NCBI GenBank assembly: GCA_004762155.1
Contig: SIHP01000001.1
Coordinates: 1-64,000, forward strand
Direction of reading: 5' to 3'
Length of the DNA stretch: 64,000 nucleotides
Source of the DNA: Flavobacteriaceae bacterium
GTDB lineage: Bacteria > Bacteroidota > Bacteroidia > Flavobacteriales > Flavobacteriaceae
In this document: piece after piece, positions 26,175 to 35,100 of the stretch
Position numbering within the stretch: position 1 is the stretch's first letter
How the letters are laid out: every line of letters begins with the position of its first letter
Translations under genes and position numbers: made by a program
The notes under the pieces: model-generated
The model's database searches: none
Seen by the model: the letters and a program-made list of their open reading frames with translations, nothing else
Told to the model about the DNA's origin: nothing

Positions 26175-28059
26175 TATTTCTCCAGCTACATCTAACAGCT
26201 ACCCAAAAACAGGAATTCTTATAAAAGGGAAATCACCTAACATTTGGCTACCAACATTACAACTATTAAATATAAATTTAATAGAAACTATTATTTTTCC
26301 CGTTGCAAGTACAAAAGCAAATGAATTATATGGTTGTTTCCTTATTGTAAATAATATTAGTACTCTTGTAAAGCAATTAAATGTTAGTGTATTTCAATCA
26401 GTGCATGAGCATATATATATTCCGGAATTTTCTACAGTAAGTCCTATTTTATCAAAAGAAGACGCTCAAAAGCTTTTTAAATTTCCACATATTTTTCAAC
26501 CAGATTTTGGTTGGGTTACTTTAAACGAACCTATAATTTGGGAAAATATATTACAAATAGAAGCTCCACAACAAATACACATTACAAAACCTTCAAAAAC
26601 AGTATTTAGTCCACAAACTATTAAAAGTTTTCAATTAATTGCTGATGAAGAAATAGACATAATTAAAGAATTAGAATTAACAGTAAAACCTCCTAAAAAA
26701 GATATTTTAACTAGTTTTGATAAAGTAAAACTAAGCTTGTTTAAATCGTTTTTCTCATCAAAAAAGAACAACAAAGGTGGTTTTGATATAGAAGGAAAAG
26801 GACTTTTGAAATGGCTAAACAATTCTTCTAATAATAGCAATGGAACAGAACCTAAGTGGAAAAAAGACTTTGAAAAACTATTGTTTAGAAATCAAAAAGA
26901 AACCGACAAACTATTATCATTGTTTAAAAGCAATCCAAACCTTGCCTTATCTAGAGCTTTACCTTTAGATATGTTAGGAACTTCCAGAGATGCTGGTGGA
27001 GGTGTTTTTCAAATTTTTAAAACTAAAGAAGGAGAAAAAGAGAGTCCTTTTTCAAGTTTTGTAATGAAGTTATTAGCTTATTTTGTAAAATTTTCTATAC
27101 TGTATCTAATATATCTTTTAGTTACAGGCATAATAAATAGTAATGTTTCTGACTTCTTTTCAACCCTTTTAAAACTTGCATTTATTTTAGTTGTTACACT
27201 AATTATTTTATCAATAATAAAAAATTTAACTCCTAATTCTTCAAGTTCAGGTGGTTCTGTAAACTTAGACTCTGAAAGAATGCAAGCGCTTAGAAAAGAG
27301 TATGAAAAGCTTGCTGAAGAAGCTGTTAAAAACAATGATTACAAAAAAGCCGCTTCTATTTATATTAAACTTTTAAAAAACACTTATCAAGCTGCTACGC
27401 TGCTTGAAGAAGGGAAATTTTATCAAGAAGCAGCAATCATCCATTTAAAATATAATAAAAATAAAGAGTTTGCTGCTAAGGCATATGAAAAAGGGAAATT
27501 CTATGATAAAGCGATTGACTTATACAAAGAGTTAAATCAAAATGAAAAAGTAGGTGATTTATACTCGCTAATAGATAATAAATCTGCTGCAGACAAATAC
27601 TTTCAAATAGTAATAAACAACTACCTTAATAATTCGCAATATGTAAAAGCATCTTTAGTATACAAATATAAAGTTAATGATTCTTTAAAAGCACAAGAAC
27701 CTTTATTAAAAGGTTGGCGAGAAGGTAACGATTCTTATAATTGCTTAACAAACTACTTTAGTAATTTTACAACTGAAAAAAAATTGGAAAAAGGAATTGA
27801 AGCTATATACAGAAACGAAACAAATGCTCTTAACATTGATGTTTTTTTAAAATCTTTAAAACATGAACATACAAAACATAAAAACATACAAGATTATACC
27901 CAAAGTATCGCTTATGAAGTTGTTGCTAATTATATTAAAGTAAAACCTAGTATTGCTTATTCTTTAAGTTCTTTTAGTCCACAAAATAGCTTATTAAATA
28001 AAGATACTAGTAAATTTGTAAAAAAAGAAAAGAAGAAAAAAAGAAATCAAGGTTTATAA
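26164..28059 (+). CDS. bpX / transmembrane / TPR-like protein of ternary system
   Basis: A 631-residue protein. Residues about 1-170 are a bpX-type domain (KTGILIKGKSPNIWLPTLQL, then QPDFGWVTLN). A basic linker follows; two transmembrane helices lie at about 310-365. The rest is helical and TPR/SEL1-like, with the recurring AAxIYIKLLKN, EGKFYQEAAIIHLKY and KGKFYDKAIDLYKEL units, ending in a KKEKKKKRNQ tail. It probably anchors the system to the inner membrane. It overlaps the vWA gene by 11 nt. Confidence 0.78.
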   Translation: MKINISPATSNSYPKTGILIKGKSPNIWLPTLQLLNINLIETIIFPVASTKANELYGCFLIVNNISTLVKQLNVSVFQSVHEHIYIPEFSTVSPILSKEDAQKLFKFPHIFQPDFGWVTLNEPIIWENILQIEAPQQIHITKPSKTVFSPQTIKSFQLIADEEIDIIKELELTVKPPKKDILTSFDKVKLSLFKSFFSSKKNNKGGFDIEGKGLLKWLNNSSNNSNGTEPKWKKDFEKLLFRNQKETDKLLSLFKSNPNLALSRALPLDMLGTSRDAGGGVFQIFKTKEGEKESPFSSFVMKLLAYFVKFSILYLIYLLVTGIINSNVSDFFSTLLKLAFILVVTLIILSIIKNLTPNSSSSGGSVNLDSERMQALRKEYEKLAEEAVKNNDYKKAASIYIKLLKNTYQAATLLEEGKFYQEAAIIHLKYNKNKEFAAKAYEKGKFYDKAIDLYKELNQNEKVGDLYSLIDNKSAADKYFQIVINNYLNNSQYVKASLVYKYKVNDSLKAQEPLLKGWREGNDSYNCLTNYFSNFTTEKKLEKGIEAIYRNETNALNIDVFLKSLKHEHTKHKNIQDYTQSIAYEVVANYIKVKPSIAYSLSSFSPQNSLLNKDTSKFVKKEKKKKRNQGL

Positions 28060-28092
28060 AAGAATATGAAAGCTTACAAAACAACTTAAAAA

Positions 28093-29532
28093 TTGAAAGA
28101 AGCAAATAGTAAAGAATCTTGTTGGAGTGTTTGTTTATCGTGTAAAGGACTTGGGAAAAAAAGAAGAAAACTTCATAAAAAAGCCAAACTCCGTTACAAA
28201 CTCGCACTTGAAATATTTGAAAAAACAAATAAACAAACCAAAGCTCCTATTCCACCTAAAGGACAATTATATTCATGCGTACATTGTTCTGGATCTGGAA
28301 TAATTCGTTCTCATAATTATCCAAAAGCTACTCCAGAAATATTTCCTCATATTGCTATCATTGGTGCAGGAATTGGTGGAGTTGCTCTTGCTGTTGCTTG
28401 TTTACATCGCGGAATTCCTTTTACACTTTACGAACGAGATAGTAGTTTTGATGCTCGTTCTCAAGGTTATGGATTAACTTTACAACAAGCCAGTAAAGCT
28501 GTTAAGGCTTTAGGTATTTTATCTTTGGAAAAAGGCATAATTTCAACAAAACATATCGTTCATACTCCAGAAGGAAAAATTATTGGTGAATGGGGAATGA
28601 GAAAATGGATTTCATCAGATGTCCAAAAAAAACCTAAACGAACAAATATTCATATTTCTAGACAGTCTTTACGTTTATCCATACTCAACCAACTTCCTGG
28701 ACATGAAACAGTTCAATGGAATCATCAATTAATTAGTTTTGAAGAATCTGAAAATGGACTAGTAAATTTAAAATTTAAAGTAAACGGAAAAATCAAGAAT
28801 GCGAAAGCCGATCTTTTAGTTGGTGCTGATGGAATTAGAAGTACTGTAAGAAAGTTATTAATTGGAGATAAAATTACTCCATTACATTACTTGGGCTGTA
28901 TTGTAATATTAGGAATTTGTGATTTAAAAGCTATTAAAAATGTTGCTTCTCCGTTATTAGATGCTGCTACAGTATTTCAAACCGCCAATGGCAATGAACG
29001 AATTTATATGATGCCTTATGAAACGGATAAAGTTATGTGGCAACTTAGTTTTCCTATTGCAGAAAACGAAGCTAAAAAATTAAATATTCTAGGAGCAAAA
29101 GCATTGAAAAAAGAAGCTTGCAAAAGAATACAATGGCATGATCCAATTCCTCAGATTTTAGAAGCAACTGAAGAATCTCTAATTTCTGGTTATCCTGTAT
29201 ATGACAGAGCTTTATTAAAACCTGAATTTTTAGCAAAAAGCAAACAAGTAACTCTTATTGGAGACGCAGCACATCCAATGAGTCCTTTTAAAGGACAAGG
29301 CGCAAACCAAGCTTTATTAGATGCCTTATCTCTTTCAAGAGAAATATATAAAGGCTGCAGACCTTCTTCTAATTGGAAAGAAATAGGATTAAAAGATAGT
29401 GTATTGAGGAGATATGAATCTGAAATGATAATCCGTAGCACTTCAAAAGTAATTGGCTCTGCAGAAGCTGCAAAATTTTTACACTCCAAAGCTGTACTTA
29501 ACGAAAGTAATGAAACAAGAGGTAAAGCTTAA
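28093..29532 (+). CDS. FAD-dependent monooxygenase with N-terminal DnaJ-like zinc ribbon
   Basis: A 479-residue fusion. Residues about 10-75 hold two C-x-x-C-x-G-x-G motifs (CLSCKGLG and CVHCSGSG) like the DnaJ cysteine-rich region. From about residue 88 it is a group A flavin monooxygenase: IAIIGAGIGGVALAVACLH, then VGADGIRSTVRKL, then TLIGDAAHPMSPFKGQGANQ. The start is a TTG at 28093; no ATG is available before the zinc motifs. It lies 33 nt after the ternary system and may be cotranscribed. The substrate is unknown. Confidence 0.87.
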   Translation: MKEANSKESCWSVCLSCKGLGKKRRKLHKKAKLRYKLALEIFEKTNKQTKAPIPPKGQLYSCVHCSGSGIIRSHNYPKATPEIFPHIAIIGAGIGGVALAVACLHRGIPFTLYERDSSFDARSQGYGLTLQQASKAVKALGILSLEKGIISTKHIVHTPEGKIIGEWGMRKWISSDVQKKPKRTNIHISRQSLRLSILNQLPGHETVQWNHQLISFEESENGLVNLKFKVNGKIKNAKADLLVGADGIRSTVRKLLIGDKITPLHYLGCIVILGICDLKAIKNVASPLLDAATVFQTANGNERIYMMPYETDKVMWQLSFPIAENEAKKLNILGAKALKKEACKRIQWHDPIPQILEATEESLISGYPVYDRALLKPEFLAKSKQVTLIGDAAHPMSPFKGQGANQALLDALSLSREIYKGCRPSSNWKEIGLKDSVLRRYESEMIIRSTSKVIGSAEAAKFLHSKAVLNESNETRGKA

Positions 29533-30095
29533 AATACAATAGTTTGTTGTTTTTCATTTAACATAGGTATTCTTTTCTCAACTTTTATAAAAAATGGGAT
29601 CTAAATACTTTCTGGTAATCTCTAACAATCCAATAACAAAACACTTTTATTAAGTTACAATTCACACTTCTTAAGTCGTTTCAATAAAAAACACCAAAAA
29701 CAAAAAATATTATTTCCCAGTAAAAACAATACTTACAGCTCTATTTAGCTTTTAACATGTATTTATTTTAAAAAAAAGGTTGGGTAAAATAGTTATTAAC
29801 ACGTATTCAAATAAACTGAACCTGTTCTTTATCGATTTACAAACAAAATCAATAAAAAACAATACATCATTTTACGAAACAATTATAAATAACTAAAAAA
29901 TAATATATGATAATTCAATCTCCTTCCTTATTCTTTTTTACCCTCAAATGTTTGTACAATACAACCTATGACTTTTACTATATCATAAAAGAATTTCCCT
30001 CCTTAAAACTCAATTCTTAAATAAAAAACGAGCTGAAAAATTTTATGAATCACCGTTGAAAACGTATTCCTTTCTTCGGTTATAAAAGTAAAAAC
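29533..30095. other. Intergenic region without recognisable feature
   Basis: This 563-bp, very AT-rich gap before the di-heme peroxidase gene shows no credible ORF, RNA gene, repeat or clear promoter. Confidence 0.5.
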
Positions 30096-31289
30096 ATGAA
30101 AAAATTACAACAAAAGTGGTTAGTACTACTAATTATTATAACAATAACAGTTTCTTGTTCTCAAGAAGAAGAATATACTGTAATAGCAACAACAGATGAA
30201 GAAATAATTGAAGATATTAATCTGGAAAGACTTGCTGACTTTTTTGGAGATAATATTGATCTTACATCTTTAGATAATTATGAGAATCAAACGATTCCAA
30301 CATATATTAGAAAAGATAATACCAGAGGAAATGATATTACCAATGAACAAGCAACATTAGGTAGAGTTTTATTTTACGATAAAAATTTATCTGTAAACAA
30401 TACCATATCATGCGCAAGTTGTCATCAACAAGCGTTTGCTTTTGGTGATCCGCAAGTTGCAAGTACTGGTGTTAATGGTTTAACAGGTAGACATAGTATG
30501 AGATTAGTTAATGCTAGGTTTGGTGATGAGGAAAATTTCTTTTGGGATGAAAGAGCCAATTCATTAGAAGCACAAACAACTTTACCTATACAAAACCATG
30601 TAGAAATGGGTTTCAGTGGAGAAAATGGAGATCCGAATATTGCTGATTTAATTGTAAAATTAGAAGATGTAGCATACTATCAAGAGTTATTTACGTTTGC
30701 TTATGGAGATACTAATATTACAGTTGCTAGACTACAAGAAAGCTTAAGTCAATTTATTAGAAGTATTCAATCTTTTGATTCTAAATACGACGTAGGAAGA
30801 AGTATGGCGCAAAATGATAATCAAGATTTTGCCAATTTTACAGACCAAGAAAATCAAGGAAAAGATTTATTTATGAATCCTATAAATCAAAATGGAACAA
30901 ACTGCGCTACTTGTCATGTTGCACCTGAATTTGATATTGATCCTCAAAGTGATAATAACGGAGTTATAGGTGTCTTGGGGATTCCAAATGCTACTGATTT
31001 TACAGTTACCAGGTCTCCTACTTTAAGAGATATGATAAACAATCAAGGAAACTTAAATGGTCCGTTTATGCATGATGGTAGTTTGGCAAATTTAAGAGAA
31101 GTAATACTACATTATGATAATATTAATAGAAACGGAAATCCGAATCTAGACAACAGATTAGGTGGAAGAAACGGACAAAATTTAAATCTTTCTAACGCAG
31201 AGATAGAAGCTTTAGAAGTGTTTATGGAAACATTATCTGGTAATAATGTATATAATGATCCTAAATGGAGTGATCCTTTTTTAGATTGA
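30096..31289 (+). CDS. Di-heme cytochrome c peroxidase family lipoprotein
   Basis: A 397-residue lipoprotein with lipobox TVSC. Two heme-c sites are visible, CASCH at residues 106-110 and CATCH at 270-274, in the spacing of MauG/cytochrome c peroxidases. ATLGRVLFYDKNLSVNNTIS, FFWDERANSLEAQ and FMHDGSLANLREVILHY are family signatures. It should reduce hydrogen peroxide or oxidise a partner in the periplasm. It appears monocistronic, with a strong terminator downstream. Confidence 0.93.
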   Translation: MKKLQQKWLVLLIIITITVSCSQEEEYTVIATTDEEIIEDINLERLADFFGDNIDLTSLDNYENQTIPTYIRKDNTRGNDITNEQATLGRVLFYDKNLSVNNTISCASCHQQAFAFGDPQVASTGVNGLTGRHSMRLVNARFGDEENFFWDERANSLEAQTTLPIQNHVEMGFSGENGDPNIADLIVKLEDVAYYQELFTFAYGDTNITVARLQESLSQFIRSIQSFDSKYDVGRSMAQNDNQDFANFTDQENQGKDLFMNPINQNGTNCATCHVAPEFDIDPQSDNNGVIGVLGIPNATDFTVTRSPTLRDMINNQGNLNGPFMHDGSLANLREVILHYDNINRNGNPNLDNRLGGRNGQNLNLSNAEIEALEVFMETLSGNNVYNDPKWSDPFLD

Positions 31290-31321
31290 TAAAATATAGT
31301 TTTTAAGTTAAGTTTGGTTTT

Positions 31322-31367
31322 AGAAAGTTTGGATTCTTATATAAAGAATTCAGGCTTTCTTTTTTTA
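31322..31367 (+). terminator. Intrinsic terminator
   Basis: A long stem begins AGAAAG and ends CTTTCT (about 17 bp including wobbles) around TATAT, with seven T residues after it. Confidence 0.85.
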
Positions 31368-31471
31368 TAAAATTAAATGTATTTTTATTGAACTAAAACT
31401 TTTTCATTGAAAGAAAACTATGATTAATAACAGTTTTAGAACTTCAATTTATTCTTTTATAATTTTATTTA

Positions 31472-31972
31472 ATGAAATTTAATCCTAAAACATTTGCTGA
31501 AAAAATTGAATCAAAATATATTACTTCATATGGTGCTGAAATTGGAGAAATAATATGTAGTATATTTAATAGAGAAAAGAACAAAAATTATTTTGATGAA
31601 CTTTTAATTAATATAAAAAATCATAATTTCTTTGATATTGAAAAAGTTGGTATAGATTCTTTGGATAAGATAGATTTTGAATTGACAAAAAAAGCGCTTG
31701 TTTCATCTATAATTAAAGAATGTAAGTATAATGATCATTTTATGACATGGAACGAAGGTTTAACATTTGCAAATATTTTCTTGAATGAGTTTAATGATAT
31801 TGAAGAAATTTACACCAATTCGCATTGGGAAACCTTTAATGATAACCGCTATAAAGATGAACTTGATATGACTGGCTGGACTAATTTTAGTTATGATTAT
31901 TGGTACGACTATGGTTTTATAATTGTAACACCTAAAAAAATAGGGCTAATTTGGTTTGGAGACGATAGTTAA
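31472..31972 (+). CDS. Hypothetical acidic protein
   Basis: A 166-residue soluble protein rich in Asp, Asn and aromatic residues; the end reads MTGWTNFSYDYWYDYGF then GLIWFGDDS. I recognise no family. Its small size, acidity and isolated accessory position resemble immunity proteins, but no cognate toxin is visible. It converges with the minus-strand helical-protein operon, leaving only 9 nt between stop codons. Confidence 0.65.
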   Translation: MKFNPKTFAEKIESKYITSYGAEIGEIICSIFNREKNKNYFDELLINIKNHNFFDIEKVGIDSLDKIDFELTKKALVSSIIKECKYNDHFMTWNEGLTFANIFLNEFNDIEEIYTNSHWETFNDNRYKDELDMTGWTNFSYDYWYDYGFIIVTPKKIGLIWFGDDS

Positions 31973-31981
31973 CAGAATCTT

Positions 31982-32824
31982 TTAACAAAAAGATAAACCA
32001 CACATAAATCTATCATTTAAATCATACTCTAAAATACTGGTAATTATTTCCGTTGTTATCTGTAACTGTTTATTTGTAGGATTTGTTATTGTTGTACTAG
32101 CAAATTCAACCTCATAATGACCTATATATCCTTCTACTGATTGGTTATTTAATAAGAAATTATAAACATACTCTGTAACATAAGTCTCTTTTATGCCTGC
32201 ATATGTAAGTACTTTTAACGCTTTTGTTACCAAAACTAAATCGTAATTGGTTGCAGCATCTATCATAATAGTTTCAATAGCTTCTATTGTTGATGCTTCT
32301 AGTAACGGTTTTTTTAAACCAAACTTTGATACTTTTAATAATACATTTAAACTTTTATCAATCTCTCCTTTTGATTTCAGTAAAAAATCATTCTCAGAAA
32401 TATTTAAGCAATCTACTTCTGTGGTTTTTAATACAACATCGTTTAAAATATTGATTTTAGTAAGGAAAAGTAAAATATCTATATTGTTTGTTTCTTCTTT
32501 TATTTCTTCTAAAATCGACTTATAAAGTAATATTACTTCTTTCAATTCTTTTGTGTAAGAACTTGGCTGATATTTTTTTACCAACAATAAAAAATCTAAG
32601 AATAATGATGGCGCTGTTTTTAAAAAATATTCTGGTGTAATTTCTTTTAAAACACTCTCAAAAGAATTAATATTTTGAGATGAAGGTTTACACATTTCTA
32701 ATAAAACATAACATTGAATTTTAAGTAAACTATCATTACTAATAATAGCTTCTTCAAATGTTTTAGTGGTCCAGCAGAAAACTTTTTCTACTGCTTCTTT
32801 ATGCCTCAACGTTTGCATGTTCAT
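31982..32824 (-). CDS. All-alpha protein, third gene of peptide-associated operon
   Basis: A 280-residue, almost entirely helical protein with no signal peptide. The C-terminal part (LLNNQSVEGYIGHYEVEF, then LQITTEIITSILEYDL) resembles a turn of an alpha/alpha toroid, as in prenyltransferase or terpene-cyclase folds. It ends MCGLSFC with a terminal cysteine. The start overlaps the preceding DUF6895-like gene by 26 nt, so the two products are probably made together and may form a pair. The function is unknown. Confidence 0.7.
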   Translation of the reverse strand: MNMQTLRHKEAVEKVFCWTTKTFEEAIISNDSLLKIQCYVLLEMCKPSSQNINSFESVLKEITPEYFLKTAPSLFLDFLLLVKKYQPSSYTKELKEVILLYKSILEEIKEETNNIDILLFLTKINILNDVVLKTTEVDCLNISENDFLLKSKGEIDKSLNVLLKVSKFGLKKPLLEASTIEAIETIMIDAATNYDLVLVTKALKVLTYAGIKETYVTEYVYNFLLNNQSVEGYIGHYEVEFASTTITNPTNKQLQITTEIITSILEYDLNDRFMCGLSFC

Positions 32825-33746
32825 AATCTTTTGTTATTATATGTTGATACTCTAAAACACAGCAAAACAAACCTACTAAGGTTGGATGATGATTTGCTTT
32901 AAATCGTTCTTTTTGTGATAATTTTTTATGATTATCAAAAGCCTCTAAAGCATTTCTACTAATAAAATCTCCTTCTTCGCATTGCGAGTCTAAATAAAGA
33001 TGCAAACATTTTTTATGTAATGAAAAATCTCTGTGTTTTAATATGTGACAAGAGATTAATAATTCCCCCAATAAATCCCAATCTCTTTTATGTGTATATA
33101 ATTTTGTTAGTGTAGCTACATAATTTTTTGTTTCTTGTAATTTTTCGCCTAAAAAACTAGAAATATCTCTACTTCCAAAATCTGATAAAAAAAATAATAG
33201 ATGTGTTATTGCGTAAGAATCTATAGTTCTATTAAAAATTAAATTTGGTAAGAAATTTAAACTAGAAGCTTTGTATAGACTTTTATTATCTGGAAGCTGG
33301 TTTTCAAAACCTGCTTTATCTAAAAAATATTTTAAATCTATTTGTTGCCAAGCCGTTCGTTCAACCCGACTCACAAAATTATGTTTTAGTTGATTTTTTA
33401 GAATACGCTCATAATTAGGCAACTCAATACCAACTTCTTTTAACGAAACATAAACTGTTAAATAGAAAGCAAACAGTGTAACGTCTTTTTGCATGTTAAA
33501 AACAAAGTTTTTACTTTCTGTTATTTGTTTAACATACTTTTTTATTTTTTCAACTCTTGGGTCATTTACAAATTCTGGTGATTTTTGAATTATTAATAAA
33601 GCTAAAGCTAATTCGCCAAACGATTTTCTCTCGTCCGTAATACCTTCGCATTTGTTTAAATTATAATCCTGAATATTAAAAAATTCTAGATTTTCTATTA
33701 ACCAATCGAAACTTTTATTAATGCTATTTAGTAATCTTTCTTTCAT
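32799..33746 (-). CDS. DUF6895-like helical protein
   Basis: A 315-residue soluble helical protein. FDWLIENLEFFNIQDY then KSFGELALALLI near the N-terminus, and DSYAITHLLFFLSDFGSRD in the middle, match the pattern I associate with DUF6895 proteins, which have no known activity. The C-terminal NHHTLVG-like segment is FKANHHPTLVGLFCCVLEY. It follows a 52-aa peptide gene across 77 nt containing a hairpin and overlaps the next helical gene. The layout resembles a peptide precursor with maturation proteins. Confidence 0.72.
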   Translation of the reverse strand: MKERLLNSINKSFDWLIENLEFFNIQDYNLNKCEGITDERKSFGELALALLIIQKSPEFVNDPRVEKIKKYVKQITESKNFVFNMQKDVTLFAFYLTVYVSLKEVGIELPNYERILKNQLKHNFVSRVERTAWQQIDLKYFLDKAGFENQLPDNKSLYKASSLNFLPNLIFNRTIDSYAITHLLFFLSDFGSRDISSFLGEKLQETKNYVATLTKLYTHKRDWDLLGELLISCHILKHRDFSLHKKCLHLYLDSQCEEGDFISRNALEAFDNHKKLSQKERFKANHHPTLVGLFCCVLEYQHIITKDYEHANVEA

Positions 33747-33753
33747 AAAAAAA

Positions 33754-33811
33754 TTGAGGTTATTAAAAAATAATATCGATAATTGTCATTTTAAATTTCT
33801 AATAACCTCAA
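33754..33811 (-). promoter_or_regulatory. Intercistronic hairpin between peptide gene and DUF6895-like gene
   Basis: The perfect 12-bp inverted repeat TTGAGGTTATTA/TAATAACCTCAA with a 34-nt AT-rich loop starts 12 nt after the peptide stop and ends 7 nt before the next start codon. It lacks a terminator-grade U-run before the gene. It may protect the peptide mRNA or lower translation of the downstream genes. Confidence 0.7.
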
Positions 33812-33823
33812 TAAATTTAATTA

Positions 33824-33982
33824 TTACTTGCTAGTAACAACATAACTATTGTGAATAAACACAGCTAATTCTAATCCTTTAGCTTCTCCTTTTGCATCAG
33901 CGGCTACTTTGGTTAAATCTTCAAGATTATTAATTCCTTGTTTCTTTAAAGCGTCTAATACATCTTCCTTTGATAAACTCAT
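33824..33982 (-). CDS. 52-residue peptide gene, candidate modified-peptide precursor
   Basis: The ORF encodes 52 residues. The N-terminal half is a charged helix starting MSLSKEDVLDALKKQGINN, followed by LEDLTKV, an Ala/Lys/Gly linker (ADAKGEAKG), and a short apolar end with LAVFIHN then SYVVTSK. A helical leader, Gly/Ala junction and hydrophobic core-like C-terminus are typical of ribosomal peptide precursors. It is first in an operon with two helical proteins. There is no signal peptide. The coding call rests on clean structure and operon position; homologs cannot be checked here. Confidence 0.7.
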   Translation of the reverse strand: MSLSKEDVLDALKKQGINNLEDLTKVAADAKGEAKGLELAVFIHNSYVVTSK

Positions 33983-34147
33983 GATAGTGTTATTTGGTTT
34001 CCTACTCTATTTTTATAGGCTTTTCGGATGTCACCTCAAATCATCAAACAGAATTACATAATTGTAAATACATTAATGACCTTTTCAAATTTCAAAAAAA
34101 ATACAATTGATTTTTAAAAAAATACCTTAAGCGTTTATTTCTTACAT

Positions 34148-34219
34148 ATGAGCTTAGTAATTTTAACTACAAGTGTTATTCTAATTTTGCTTTTTATAAT
34201 TATTAAATACTATATTTAG
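34148..34219 (+). CDS. Possible 23-residue membrane peptide
   Basis: A short ORF (MSLVILTTSVILILL, then a basic-aromatic end) would form one transmembrane helix. It ends 19 nt before the caspase-like gene. In AT-rich DNA such hydrophobic micro-ORFs arise by chance, so this is a weak call. Confidence 0.25.
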   Translation: MSLVILTTSVILILLFIIIKYYI

Positions 34220-34238
34220 AACACTAATTGTATGTACT

Positions 34239-35006
34239 ATGAAAAAAACAATCCTTCTTATCCTTTTACTTTACTGCTTTAAATCTTTTTCACAAACCAA
34301 AACAATTCATGTATTTGTAGCTTTATGTGATAATGAATTTCAAGGAATCGTTCCAGTTCCAAAAAAACTAGGAAACGGAAAAGACCCAAAACTTAATTTA
34401 TATTGGGGAGCAATGTATGGTGTAAAATCACTTTTTAAATACAAAGCAAAAGAATGGAAACTACTAAAAATAATAAAATCTGATAATCCACTTATTTTAG
34501 AACGCATTGTATTTAAGCATACAACTAAAGACGTTTATATGCTTGCTGATGCATACGATGGAGAGCATATAAAAACGTGTACCGAAAACTTTTTAAAAGC
34601 TTCAAACAATCAAAATCCAGAAAAGTTAAGCATTAATAAAACGGAATTAAATTTTGGTGGAAATACTAATCTTGTTGCTTATATAGGACATGATGGTTTG
34701 ATGGATTTTAATGTGAATATTTCCTATAAAAAAACAACTTCTATAAAAAAAGACGTTATTATTTTAGCTTGTTACAGTAGAAGTTTTTTTTCGGCTGAAT
34801 TAAAAAAAGCAAATGCAAATCCTTTATTATGGACAACACATTTAATGGCTCCAGAAGCATATACCTTACAAGCTGCTATAAAAGGTTGGATAAATAATGA
34901 AACGAACAAACAAGTAGATGAAAGAGCTGCTCAGGCCTATAATAAGTATCAAAAATGCGGTATTAAAGGTGCTAGAAATTTGTTTACTACTGGTTTTAAA
35001 AAGTAA
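34239..35006 (+). CDS. Secreted caspase-like fold protein of unknown function
   Basis: A 255-residue protein with a signal peptide ending KSFS. TIHVFVALCDNEFQGIVPVP and LNLYWGAMYGVKSLFKY open the mature domain. His151 in VAYIGHDGLMDF and Cys178 in DVIILACYSRSFF follow beta-strands in the way the catalytic His-Gly and Ala-Cys do in clan CD (caspase/gingipain) peptidases; LMAPEAYTLQAAIKGW follows. Proteolysis is an inference, since the prime-side residues cannot be judged. It is divergent from the peptide operon. Confidence 0.72.
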   Translation: MKKTILLILLLYCFKSFSQTKTIHVFVALCDNEFQGIVPVPKKLGNGKDPKLNLYWGAMYGVKSLFKYKAKEWKLLKIIKSDNPLILERIVFKHTTKDVYMLADAYDGEHIKTCTENFLKASNNQNPEKLSINKTELNFGGNTNLVAYIGHDGLMDFNVNISYKKTTSIKKDVIILACYSRSFFSAELKKANANPLLWTTHLMAPEAYTLQAAIKGWINNETNKQVDERAAQAYNKYQKCGIKGARNLFTTGFKK

Positions 35007-35100
35007 CAATTATTAATTAACAACCCCATTTTAGAAATAAAAAAAACCAAAAAATCTAAATAAAAAAACACACTTTTTAACATCAAAAATAACAAAATAG

